A DNA stretch of 64,000 nt from Dinghuibacter silviterrae (GTDB taxonomy: Bacteria > Bacteroidota > Bacteroidia > Chitinophagales > Chitinophagaceae), in assembly GCF_004366355.1 (NCBI RefSeq), contig NZ_SODV01000002.1:2148768-2212767 (forward strand). Reading direction: 5' to 3'. This document shows, piece by piece, positions 1 to 7,608 of this stretch. The notes beneath the pieces were generated by a model. The model did no database searches, was not told the DNA's origin, and worked only from the letters and a program-made list of their open reading frames with translations. The position numbers and the translations under genes were made by a program. How positions within the stretch are numbered: position 1 is the first letter of the stretch; the number at the start of each line of letters is the position of its first letter.

Positions 1-1
1 C

Positions 2-349
2 ACCGTCACCGCCACACAGGACGGGGACAACGACTACAACGCGGCTACACCCGTCAGCTATACGATTACCATATACAGCGGGGCCGGGTTCCAGTCGCAC
101 ATCGGGATATTCCCCAATCCGGCACACGGAACGCTGCACATCCGCTTCAGCTCCGACTACCTCATCACGAAATACATCATGTTCTCGATCAATGGTGCGG
201 TCGTGCGTGGGGAAACCGATGTGACCAACAACAGCAACGATATCCCGGTTGATATCTCCAACCTCAGCCCGGGATACTACCTGGTGCGGGTGGTGTGTAT
301 CCGCAACAACGAGCTGGTGTACCCGGTATTCAAGATCCTGGTGTTCTAA
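2..349 (+). CDS. C-terminal end of a T9SS-exported surface or secreted protein (partial)
   Basis: The frame is open from the window edge to the TAA at 347-349, so only about 115 C-terminal residues are present. The first part (VTATQDGDNDYNAATP) resembles the ends of Ig-like/MBG repeats of large bacterial adhesins. The last ~80 residues form a type A T9SS sorting domain: the IFPNPAHGTLHI motif, then ISNLSPGYYLVRV and a closing beta strand ending in KILVF. In the family this domain sends a protein with a Sec signal through the outer membrane via type IX secretion and is then cleaved. The catalytic or adhesive part lies outside the window, so the product cannot be named. Confidence 0.9.
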   Translation, partial: TVTATQDGDNDYNAATPVSYTITIYSGAGFQSHIGIFPNPAHGTLHIRFSSDYLITKYIMFSINGAVVRGETDVTNNSNDIPVDISNLSPGYYLVRVVCIRNNELVYPVFKILVF

Positions 350-374
350 AACGTCTTCATCGTGTGTGTAATAT

Positions 375-406
375 GAGGGGCTCCCGGGAGGGGGCCCCTC
401 CCTTTT
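375..406 (+). terminator. GC hairpin behind the T9SS gene
   Basis: GAGGGGC (375-381) and GCCCCTC (394-400) pair as a 7-bp stem, followed by CCTTTT, 26 nt behind the stop codon. A second, longer GC stem follows at 421-430/450-459 (CGGGCGCCGC with GCGGCGCCCG, 19-nt loop) but lacks a T tract. No gene is seen between 350 and 573. Confidence 0.6.
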
Positions 407-573
407 GGGGGCGCCAAAAACGGGCGCCGCGGGCAGGCGGTGGCCAGCGGCGGCGCCCGCAGCCCCCAAAGCGCAGCTTTTCGGCCAATCGCCCGTTTTA
501 ACAGGTGAAAACCAGCCGCACTGTTTAAACAAAAGCCGCAAAAAGGGCATCTATATTCCAAAATTGTTCAGTC

Positions 574-1329
574 ATGATAAAGACAGGAATATTCTCTCTC
601 TTATTTATTGCCGGCGGCCTGCTCGCCAAGGCCCAAGACACCGGGGTACAAACTTCTGATACCACGCATCCTCATAATATGCACCGGGCCTGGAGTCAGG
701 GCCCGAATGGCGCTCAGGGACCCGGCCAGCGCTGGGGAGGCGAAGGGTTCGCCCATCGCGGAATGCACCCCGGCGGTGAAGGATTCGCCCACATGGGCAT
801 GCCCCCCGTGCATTATACCCCCGAACAACGCAAACAGGTCATGGCCATCAACACCGAATACCGCCGCAAACAGGACGACCTCTACAAACAGGACAACCTG
901 ACCCTCGGCGCCTACAAGAGCCAGCTCGTTGCCCTCCAAAAGGAGAAAAAAGCCAAACTCAAAGCACTGATCACCCCCGAGCAACAGCAACAAATCGACC
1001 GCTGGAAAAGCCGGGCCTCCGAAAACGCCCAGGTCATGGCCGCCGCCCGCCTGGAGCGTATGAAGATCCGTCTCCAGCTCACCGACGACCAGGAAGCAAA
1101 GATCAAGACCCAGGATGAGGCTTTCCGCACCCAGATTCGCGGCATCCGTGAGAACGACGACCTGTTGCCGGAGCAAAAGAGGGAGCAGATGCAGGAATTA
1201 TTTTCCAAGCAAAAAGATGCCATGGCGGCCATCCTGACGCCCGATCAACAGGCGAAGCTCAAGACTTTTGGCGCCGGCCACGGCCGTTTCGACGGCGGTC
1301 ACCGGATGGACGCTCCAGCAAACAATTAG
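574..1329 (+). CDS. Spy/CpxP-like periplasmic protein
   Basis: A 251-residue protein with a Sec signal (residues 1-21, ending LLAKA|Q) and four LTxxQ-type motifs: YTPEQ 81-85, ITPEQ 133-137, LTDDQ 169-173 and LTPDQ 221-225. These and the Lys/Gln/Arg-rich helices between them are the hallmark of the Spy/CpxP/CnrX fold, periplasmic helical proteins that act as chaperones or stress sensors. It is longer than Spy (~160 residues) because of a Gly/His/Met-rich N-terminal stretch (30-80) holding a tandem GGEGFAHxGMxP unit (about 55-65 and 67-77). His and Met there could bind metal, which is inference. It stands alone with its own terminator. The family assignment is fair and the role is unknown. Confidence 0.7.
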   Translation: MIKTGIFSLLFIAGGLLAKAQDTGVQTSDTTHPHNMHRAWSQGPNGAQGPGQRWGGEGFAHRGMHPGGEGFAHMGMPPVHYTPEQRKQVMAINTEYRRKQDDLYKQDNLTLGAYKSQLVALQKEKKAKLKALITPEQQQQIDRWKSRASENAQVMAAARLERMKIRLQLTDDQEAKIKTQDEAFRTQIRGIRENDDLLPEQKREQMQELFSKQKDAMAAILTPDQQAKLKTFGAGHGRFDGGHRMDAPANN

Positions 1330-1366
1330 CTATAGTAACAAAAGGATAAGAAAAAGTAAGGAATGC

Positions 1367-1394
1367 GCTCCGGGCCAACCCGGGGCCTTTTTTT
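1367..1394 (+). terminator. Rho-independent terminator after the Spy-like gene
   Basis: GCTCCGGG (1367-1374) pairs with CCCGGGGC (1379-1386) across a CCAA loop, with one G-T pair, and is followed by C and seven Ts (1388-1394). It lies 37 nt behind the stop codon at 1329. The rest of the gap to 1541 is AT-rich and holds a weak -7-like box (TACCTTAG at 1516-1523). Confidence 0.85.
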
Positions 1395-1541
1395 ATCCCT
1401 GTAAATACGGGAAGGCTCCTGTTTTACCGGGGATCTTTATTGCACTAATATTGTAAGTATTGCTAATAATAAGTTTTTGTTCACAGCCTGGAATAAAAGG
1501 ACAGTAAGGCGCTCTTACCTTAGTTGTCAAATCACCATGCC

Positions 1542-2461
1542 ATGAACTCAGAAATTGCCGGGGACAAGCAGTACAAGAAGTGGCTCGTCGAAATGAAGGA
1601 CAGGATCCGGGGGGCGCAGATAAGGGCGGTCATCAGTGTGAGCAAGGAGTTGCTCAATTTGTATTGGGAGTTAGGAAAAGATATTTTGGGAAAAAAAGCC
1701 TTGGCAAAATGGGGTGATGGGCTGATCGACCAATTATCAAAAGACCTGTCCTCTGCCTTTCCTGGGAATAAGGGCTTTTCCAAAAGGAATCTATTTTATA
1801 TAAAGCGTTGGTATTCATTATATAAGGAGGCTGACCCAATAGTGCAGCAGCTTGTTGCACAAATTCCCTGGGGCCACAACATCGATATCCTGACAAAGAC
1901 TTCCAGTATTGAGGAAGCAACATTTTACGTTCGCGGTACACGTTGCCACAGGCCGATCTGGCGAGGGACACATTGAAGAGTTCTTACAATTTTGACTTTT
2001 TGTCTTTGGGCAGCGATCCCTCGGAACGGGATGTGGAAAAGGGGCTTTTGGCCCATCTTCAGAAATTCATGCTCGAACTTGGTCAAGGTTTTGCGTTTAT
2101 GGGAAGTCAGTATCATCTTGAAGTGGACGATGAAGACTTTTACATGGACATGCTTTTTTACCACACCCGCTTGCGTTGTTATTGTGTACTTGAGATCAAG
2201 ACCACTCCTTTTAAACCAGAGTATGTCGGTAAACTTAATTTCTATCTAAATGTGGTAAACGCCCAATTGAGGCAGGATGGGGATCAGCCGAGCATTGGAA
2301 TCCTTTTGTGCAAAACACCCAATAAGGTAACAGTGGAATATGCCTTGCAAAATATCACAGGGCCTATGGGCGTAACAGAATATCAAATCATGGCTTCCTT
2401 GCCGGACTCCATAAAATATTCCCTCCCGTCAAAGGAAGACTTAGAAGAACAATTGACATAA
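1542..2461 (+). pseudogene. Broken YhcG/DUF1016 family nuclease, internal deletion and frameshift
   Basis: Two frames together make one YhcG-type protein. Frame 1 (ATG 1542 to TGA 1974-1976) carries the DUF1016 N-terminal helical domain, including QQLVAQIPWGHNI. Frame 2 resumes at about 1940 with TLPQADLARDTLK and continues through the PD-(D/E)xK nuclease domain (DFYMDMLFYHTRLRCYCVLEIK; Asp and ExK present) to 2461. Between TFYVR and TLPQADLA the family normally has about 40 more residues (a W-S-R..QIESGLY..RQGKA region), which are missing here. The break therefore looks like an out-of-frame deletion rather than a single-base error. YhcG-like proteins are found in defence and restriction-associated loci. 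The nuclease half could still be made from an internal start (ATG 1943), but an intact protein cannot. Confidence 0.75.
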
Positions 2462-2486
2462 ATCGAGGCTATTTATAGCCACAATT

Positions 2487-2716
2487 GTGCAACGGCTCGT
2501 TGCACTAATTATGACCCGGGGCGGAATTTCTCAAATAATTGATAATGAATGGAATGCTATTTACGACCACGATTGTGCCACAACCTGTGGCACAATTTGT
2601 CTCACAAGTTGTGAGACTTTTTTAACCAATTGATAATGAATTGAATATCGTCTATGGCCAGTGGCCGCCAATTGTGCGAAGACTCGTTGCACTAATTGTC
2701 CCACAACTTGTGGGAC
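2487..2716. repeat. Cluster of short palindromes behind the YhcG-like gene
   Basis: Four clean inverted repeats of one style lie in 230 bp: GTGCAACG/CGTTGCAC (2487-2505), GTGCCACA/TGTGGCAC (2575-2593), GTCTCACAA/TTGTGAGAC (2599-2617) and GTCCCACAA/TTGTGGGAC (2698-2716). A decayed fifth lies at 2674-2692. All fit GTSYMACAA-n-TTGTKRSAC with compensating changes in both arms. A similar hairpin lies inside the nuclease gene at 1842-1860, where it encodes VQQLVAQ. Flanking sequence such as ATTGATAATGAAT also recurs (about 2539 and 2629). The tract has no convincing gene. It may be a REP-like element array. Confidence 0.6.
2599..2623 (+). terminator. Hairpin with T tract
   Basis: The perfect 9-bp stem GTCTCACAA/TTGTGAGAC with a 1-nt loop is followed directly by six Ts (2618-2623). 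It would end transcription from the YhcG-like pseudogene, and is also one of the palindrome family in this tract. Confidence 0.5.
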
Positions 2717-2750
2717 TAATGTGGTCAAATAAGCACGCAGGCGAAAAAGC

Positions 2751-4091
2751 TTAAAACTGCAACGTAAACGTCGTCCCCTCCCCAACAATAGATTGCACCT
2801 GTATATTCCCCTTATGCAACATCATAATCTGCTTCGCCAGGGAGAGCCCGATCCCCGACCCATTCCGCTTGGTAGAAAAGAAGGGAATAAAGATCTTATC
2901 CATCACCTCCTCCGGCATCCCGGCCCCGTTATCGGTGACCTTTAGCAACGTTTTCTTGGAAACATTTTGCAACCCGCTGAGGGTAATCTTGGGTTGTTCC
3001 TGGTCGCGGACCGCCTCGACGGCGTTGACGATGAGGTTGATGAGGACCTGTTCGACGAGGCTGGTGTCGGCTTCGAGGATGAGGCTGGGGTCTTTGAGGA
3101 TGACGTCGAGCTCGATTTGTTTTTGGTCGAGGTTGGGCGCCATGAGGTGGTGGAGGTTTTCAAAGACGTCGCGGACGTAGACCTTTTTGATGTTGAGGGT
3201 GGTGATCTTGTTTAAATTCCGGTAGGTCTCGGCAAACTTCAACAACCCTTCGCTGCGTTTTTTGATGGTTTCGATGCCGACGGCGAGGTCTTCCATGGGG
3301 GTGTCTTTGGGTAGCGAGGGGACAATGCGCTGAAGACGCGTACCGAGGGTGTCGGCGAGGGAAGAGATGGGCGCCACGGAGTTCATGATCTCGTGGGTCA
3401 TGACGCTGAGGAGCTTTTGCCAGGCCTTGGACTCGGTTTCGTCGAGGGCTTCGTTGACGTTTTGGAAGGCGATGAGTTTGTATTTGCGGCCTTCGGTCTG
3501 GAAGGCGGTGGCGCTGAGCAGTAACTTATAGGTTTGGAGACCGGTGTGGGCGGTCGCAATGACGTTTTCGCCGAGGGGGAGGGACATGATCTCGTGGTAG
3601 AGGCTCCAGTCGCGTTTGGACAACGCGTGGATCGTCTTTAAATAAGGGACCTGCAACAAATTGCGGAGGGCCTCGTTCATCCAGACGACCTCACCCGAAG
3701 AGATCTCGTAGGAAAGGATACCGGTGTTGACGAGCTCCAGGATCTTTTGCAGGTATTGGTATTGGGTTTCTTTTTCGTTGCTGATGACCTTGAAGGCGTG
3801 GTTGAGCTCGTTAAAGCCTTTGCGGAGGGGCTGGAGCTCGGCGGGGGCGTGACGGACGTCGAAGTGGCGGGAAAAGTCGCGGTATTGGACGGCCTCGACG
3901 AATTGCTCGACCTCGGTTTGTATCTTTTTGTTGAAGCGGTAAAAACCGCCGAGTTGCCAAAGGACGGCGATGGAGAGGATGACCTCGTAGACGGACTGGC
4001 CTTTGAGGATGACAAACGAGAGCAGGATGAGGGTGCCGAAAAGGAAACCCACGCGGAGCAGGATGCTCCATTCATATCTTCTAAATATCAT
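2751..4091 (-). CDS. Sensor histidine kinase (NtrB/AtoS-like)
   Basis: A 446-residue membrane kinase. Two membrane segments (about 11-30 and 33-50) with almost no periplasmic loop suggest that it senses within the membrane or in the cytoplasm. A HAMP-like/coiled region and a PAS-like domain (about 110-215) lead to the HisKA box MTHEIMNSVAPI, with phospho-acceptor His233. The HATPase domain has the N box (NLIVNAVEA, 352-360), G1 (DNGAG, 387-391), F (FFSTK) and G2 (GSGIGL, 411-416), so it looks active. Its start overlaps the end of the response-regulator gene by 11 nt, so the two are co-transcribed (regulator first). By position the pair should control the divergent export operon. Confidence 0.9.
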   Translation of the reverse strand: MIFRRYEWSILLRVGFLFGTLILLSFVILKGQSVYEVILSIAVLWQLGGFYRFNKKIQTEVEQFVEAVQYRDFSRHFDVRHAPAELQPLRKGFNELNHAFKVISNEKETQYQYLQKILELVNTGILSYEISSGEVVWMNEALRNLLQVPYLKTIHALSKRDWSLYHEIMSLPLGENVIATAHTGLQTYKLLLSATAFQTEGRKYKLIAFQNVNEALDETESKAWQKLLSVMTHEIMNSVAPISSLADTLGTRLQRIVPSLPKDTPMEDLAVGIETIKKRSEGLLKFAETYRNLNKITTLNIKKVYVRDVFENLHHLMAPNLDQKQIELDVILKDPSLILEADTSLVEQVLINLIVNAVEAVRDQEQPKITLSGLQNVSKKTLLKVTDNGAGMPEEVMDKIFIPFFSTKRNGSGIGLSLAKQIMMLHKGNIQVQSIVGEGTTFTLQF

Positions 4092-5439
4092 ATTTACTCA
4101 GTCTCCTATATAAGGCGGTGCGGGTCAGGCCCAGTTCTTTGGCCGCCTTGGTGATGTTGCCGTTGTGTTTTTCAATGACCTGCAGGATGGTGGTCTTTTC
4201 GATGGAGCTCAGGTTCAATACCGTCTTTTCCTCGGCTTCTTCGATGGGCACGGATTCGATGGGGGAAAAAATAAGGTCCCGGGCATTCAAGACGGTCCGG
4301 TCGCTCATGATGATCGCGCGCTCGATGGTGTATTGGAGTTCGCGGACATTGCCGGGGAAGTGGTACCGCTGGAGTTTCAACAGCGCTTCTTCGTCGAATT
4401 CGATGGCGGGCTTCAAATATTTTTCGGCATACACCTTTGCAAAGTGCCGGGCGAGCATGAGGATGTCGGGCGCCCGTTTGCGCAGGGGAGGAATGGTGAT
4501 TTCGACGGTATTGATCCGGTAGATGAGGTCCTTCCGGAAACGGTGCTCGTTGGCGAGCTCCGCAAAAGGAAGGTTGGTAGCGCACAACAACCGGATGTTG
4601 ATGGGCACGGGGGTATTGGAACCGAGCCGGGTCACCATGCGGTTTTGAAGGACGGTGAGGAGCTTGGCCTGCTGGGAAAGGCTGATGTTGCCGATTTCAT
4701 CAAGGAAAAGGGTCCCGCCGTCGGCGGACTCGAAGCGGCCCACCCGGTCTTCCTTGGCGTCGGTATAGGCGCCCTTTTTGTGACCAAACAGTTCGCTTTC
4801 GAAAAGGGTTTCGGTGAGCGCGCCCACGTCGACCTTTACAAAGGGTTTGGCGGCGCGGAGGGAACGTTCGTGGATGGCCCTGGCCACGAGGTCCTTGCCG
4901 GTTCCGTTTTCACCGAGGATGAGGATGTTGGCATCGGTGGGGGCGATCTTTTCGATCTTAAAGAAAATATCCTGCATGGCATCGGACACGCCGAGGAGCT
5001 CGGTTCCGATGATCATGCTCTCCGAACGGCCGGAGGCGGTTTTATCCTTGGAGGTCCCTCCCAGGGCGTCTTCTATGGTATCAACCAGTTTTTCGTTGTG
5101 CCAGGGTTTAACGACGAAGTCGGAGGCGCCTTCTTTCAGGGACCGGACGGCGAGGTCTATGTCACCATAAGCAGTGATCATAATGACGGCGACCTCCGGT
5201 TTGATCTCCTTGATGCGCTTCAGCCAGAAAATGCCCTCGTTGCCCGTGTTGATGGACGCGTTGAAGTTCATGTCCAGCAAGATGAGGTCGGGGGAAAACT
5301 TGGACAGGATCGAAGGAATATTTTCCGGATTTTTCTCCGTCACCATTTCCTTCACTTCGGGTTTGAGCAGGAGGCGTACCGCGGTGAGTACGTCTTGGTC
5401 GTCGTCGATCGCCAGGATGTTTGCCTTTTTTAACTTCAT
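4081..5439 (-). CDS. NtrC-family sigma-54-dependent response regulator
   Basis: A 452-residue protein in three parts: a receiver with phospho-acceptor Asp56 and Lys111; an AAA+ domain with Walker A GENGTGKD (176-183) and Walker B LFLDEIGN (about 244-251); and a Fis-type helix-turn-helix at the end (NGNITKAAKELGLTRTALYRR). The sigma-54 contact loop reads GAYTDA (223-228) instead of GAFTGA. Such variants are common in Bacteroidota, but the changed residues deserve note. It is the first gene of an operon with the kinase and is divergent from the membrane fusion protein gene across 201 bp that contain an inverted repeat and a -24-like TGGCAC. Inference: when phosphorylated it activates the efflux operon with RpoN. 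Confidence 0.92.
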   Translation of the reverse strand: MKLKKANILAIDDDQDVLTAVRLLLKPEVKEMVTEKNPENIPSILSKFSPDLILLDMNFNASINTGNEGIFWLKRIKEIKPEVAVIMITAYGDIDLAVRSLKEGASDFVVKPWHNEKLVDTIEDALGGTSKDKTASGRSESMIIGTELLGVSDAMQDIFFKIEKIAPTDANILILGENGTGKDLVARAIHERSLRAAKPFVKVDVGALTETLFESELFGHKKGAYTDAKEDRVGRFESADGGTLFLDEIGNISLSQQAKLLTVLQNRMVTRLGSNTPVPINIRLLCATNLPFAELANEHRFRKDLIYRINTVEITIPPLRKRAPDILMLARHFAKVYAEKYLKPAIEFDEEALLKLQRYHFPGNVRELQYTIERAIIMSDRTVLNARDLIFSPIESVPIEEAEEKTVLNLSSIEKTTILQVIEKHNGNITKAAKELGLTRTALYRRLSKYDI

Positions 5440-5533
5440 AGTATTTGCGCAGCTTCTACAAGCATACCATAAAGCTAAAGCATTGGGAATGAATAATAAT
5501 GCCCTACCGATATAGGGGGGCTGTATCGGGAGC

Positions 5534-5559
5534 GTACGAAAAGTGTATCGTTTCCGTAC
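5534..5559. promoter_or_regulatory. Inverted repeat, possible enhancer site for the NtrC-type regulator
   Basis: GTACGAAAA and GTTTCCGTAC face each other as an imperfect inverted repeat centred about 80 bp upstream of the -24-like element at 5613. That is the spacing expected of an upstream activating site. It lies between the regulator operon (start 5439) and the export operon (start 5641). Assignment is by position and symmetry only. Confidence 0.35.
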
Positions 5560-5612
5560 ACCCCTTTGGGGGGATAAACCGCAACGTATTGATTTGTAGT
5601 GTTTTAAGATTC

Positions 5613-5626
5613 TGGCACCCGTTTGT
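5613..5626 (+). promoter_or_regulatory. Sigma-54-like -24/-12 element before the export operon
   Basis: TGGCAC (5613-5618) matches the -24 half exactly. The -12 half is TTTGT (5622-5626), which keeps TTG but lacks the following C and sits one base too close (10 instead of 11 nt from the second G of GG). With the start codon at 5641 the leader would be very short. Weak on its own, it gains weight from the divergent NtrC-family gene. Confidence 0.3.
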
Positions 5627-5640
5627 TATACCTTCACGGC

Positions 5641-6897
5641 ATGGACAGAGTCATCAAAAAAAAGAAATGGAATTCGAAGCGCATCCTCACCATCCTGGGG
5701 ATAACGGCCCTCGTCGCATTGATCGTGGGCAGCTTCCTTATGGCGAGCGGTAAAACCAAATTGAACGTGGACGCGGAGCGGATTACGATCAGCGAAGTGA
5801 CCAAGGGACCGTTCCAGATGTTTATCCCCGTCAACGGCGTGGTGATGCCGATCGAAACCATCTATATCCCTGCCGAGGATGGGGGCAAGGTAGAAGAACG
5901 GTATGTGGATGACGGATCCATGATGAAAAAGGGCGATCCCATCCTCCGGTTGAGCAACCCGGACGTGGAGTTGAACCTGGCCAACCAGGAAACCCAGGTG
6001 TTCAACACCCTTACCCAGATGAACATCCAAAAGACCCAGGCGGACGTCAATACGGTGGCCAAAAAGAACGAGCTGGCGGACGTCACTAACGCCTATAACG
6101 AGGCCCTGCGCGCGTACACGGTGGACAAAAAGCTGTTTGCCCAGCACGCCATCGGGTCCCAGGAAATGACAACGGCAGAGAATACCTATCACTATAATTT
6201 GAAGAAAAAAGAGCTGGCGGAACAAATCCTGATTCAGGACTCCATTTCGAATAAAGAACAGTTCCTGCAGGCAGAACAATACTATCAGAAGATGCAGGGC
6301 ACCCTGCAGATGATGCGGCAAAAGGTCGCCGACCTGGTGGTCCGCGCCCCGGTCGACGGACAGCTGACTTCCCTGGATGCGGACCTCGGCATGAACAAAA
6401 ATAAGGGCGACCAGCTCGGGCAAATCGACGTCCTGACAAGCTATAAGGTACGGGTGGACGTAGACGAGCACTATATATCGCAGGTGTTTAACGGGCTGAG
6501 GGGCTTTTTCGAATTCGCCGATTCTACGTATAACCTGGAAATCCGCAAGGTGTTTACCGCGGTCAAAACCGGGGGGACGTTCCAGGTGGATATGTATTTC
6601 CTGGGCCATATCCCCAAGGGGATCCGCAGGGGGCAAACGCTCCAGATCCACCTGAACCTGAGCGATACGAGCCAGGCCATCCTGATCCCCAAAGGCGGGT
6701 TTTACCAGCAGACGGGAGGAAACTGGATCTTCAAGCTAAGCTCCGACGGCAAAACCGCTTACCGCCAGGACATCCAGCTGAACCGCCAAAGCCCCGACTA
6801 CTATGAGGTGGTCTCCGGTGTCAAACCCGGCGACAAGGTGGTCACCAGCAGCTATGACAATTACGAACACATACAAGAACTCGTTATTAACCGGTAA
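5641..6897 (+). CDS. Periplasmic membrane fusion protein (HlyD/MacA type)
   Basis: Starting at ATG 5641 gives a 418-residue protein. An in-frame TTG at 5623 would add six residues with no family support. It has one N-terminal membrane anchor (ILTILGITALVALIVGSFLM), then a lipoyl/biotinyl half-motif (YIPAEDGGKVEERYVDDGSM), a long coiled-coil hairpin (about 110-225), the second lipoyl half (VVRAPVDGQLTSLD) and beta-barrel domains. Such proteins link an inner-membrane ABC permease to a TolC channel. It is the first gene of the operon and lies 11 nt before the ATPase gene. Confidence 0.9.
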   Translation: MDRVIKKKKWNSKRILTILGITALVALIVGSFLMASGKTKLNVDAERITISEVTKGPFQMFIPVNGVVMPIETIYIPAEDGGKVEERYVDDGSMMKKGDPILRLSNPDVELNLANQETQVFNTLTQMNIQKTQADVNTVAKKNELADVTNAYNEALRAYTVDKKLFAQHAIGSQEMTTAENTYHYNLKKKELAEQILIQDSISNKEQFLQAEQYYQKMQGTLQMMRQKVADLVVRAPVDGQLTSLDADLGMNKNKGDQLGQIDVLTSYKVRVDVDEHYISQVFNGLRGFFEFADSTYNLEIRKVFTAVKTGGTFQVDMYFLGHIPKGIRRGQTLQIHLNLSDTSQAILIPKGGFYQQTGGNWIFKLSSDGKTAYRQDIQLNRQSPDYYEVVSGVKPGDKVVTSSYDNYEHIQELVINR

Positions 6898-6908
6898 ATA
6901 AAACAACT

Positions 6909-7586
6909 ATGATCAAAATCACAGGGCTTGAGAAGATGTACCGCACCGAAGAAGTGGAAACGGTAGCGCTCAACAAACTGACAATGGAAGTAAAGGAAGG
7001 GGAGTTTGTGGCGGTGATGGGGCCTTCGGGCTGCGGTAAATCCACTTTACTCAATATCCTGGGTATGCTCGACGACCCCGATGGCGGGAGCTTCGTGTTC
7101 AACGGGATCGAAGTCGCGCACTATAACGAACGCAGACGCGCCGACCTCCGCAAGCACAACATCGGCTTCGTGTTCCAGAGCTTTAACCTGATCGACGAGC
7201 TGACGGTTTTTGAAAACGTAGAGCTGCCGTTGATCTATACCGGTGTCAAGGCCGCCGAACGGAAAAAAAGGGTCGAAGAAGTGCTGACCAAGGTGCAGAT
7301 CATGCACCGGCGGAACCACTTCCCCCAGCAGCTCTCCGGTGGTCAGCAACAGCGCGTGGCCGTGGCCCGCGCGGTGGTCAACCACCCCAAGCTGATCCTG
7401 GCGGACGAACCGACGGGTAACCTGGACTCTTCCAACGGGAACGAGGTCATGCAGCTCCTCACAGAGCTCAACGAACAAGGCACGACCATCGTGATGGTGA
7501 CGCACAGCGAACATGATGCCCGGTACAGCCACCGGATCATCCGGATGCTGGACGGCCAGACGGTGACGGAAAACATTCTTGTATAA
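6909..7586 (+). CDS. ABC transporter ATPase (MacB/LolD type)
   Basis: A 225-residue stand-alone ATPase with Walker A GPSGCGKST, Q-loop, signature LSGGQQQRVAVARA, Walker B LILADEPTGNLD and H-loop THSEHD. The LDDPDGG and NIGFVFQSFNLI stretches are typical of the MacB/LolD/FtsE branch, which works with FtsX-type permeases. It is the only ATPase in the operon, so it must serve all five downstream permeases, probably as a homodimer shared among them (inference). Its stop is 22 nt before the next start. Confidence 0.95.
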   Translation: MIKITGLEKMYRTEEVETVALNKLTMEVKEGEFVAVMGPSGCGKSTLLNILGMLDDPDGGSFVFNGIEVAHYNERRRADLRKHNIGFVFQSFNLIDELTVFENVELPLIYTGVKAAERKKRVEEVLTKVQIMHRRNHFPQQLSGGQQQRVAVARAVVNHPKLILADEPTGNLDSSNGNEVMQLLTELNEQGTTIVMVTHSEHDARYSHRIIRMLDGQTVTENILV

Positions 7587-7608
7587 TAAAAGGACAAAAA
7601 GTATAGCC

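Noticed and set aside
4165-5433. Long open frame (422 codons) antisense to the NtrC-type regulator
   Set aside because: It mirrors a gene with all NtrC motifs, has no recognisable domains, and follows from GC-rich codon use on the other strand.
5623-5640. TTG start for the membrane fusion protein
   Set aside because: It overlaps the possible promoter and adds LYLHG-type residues not expected before the membrane anchor; ATG 5641 fits better.
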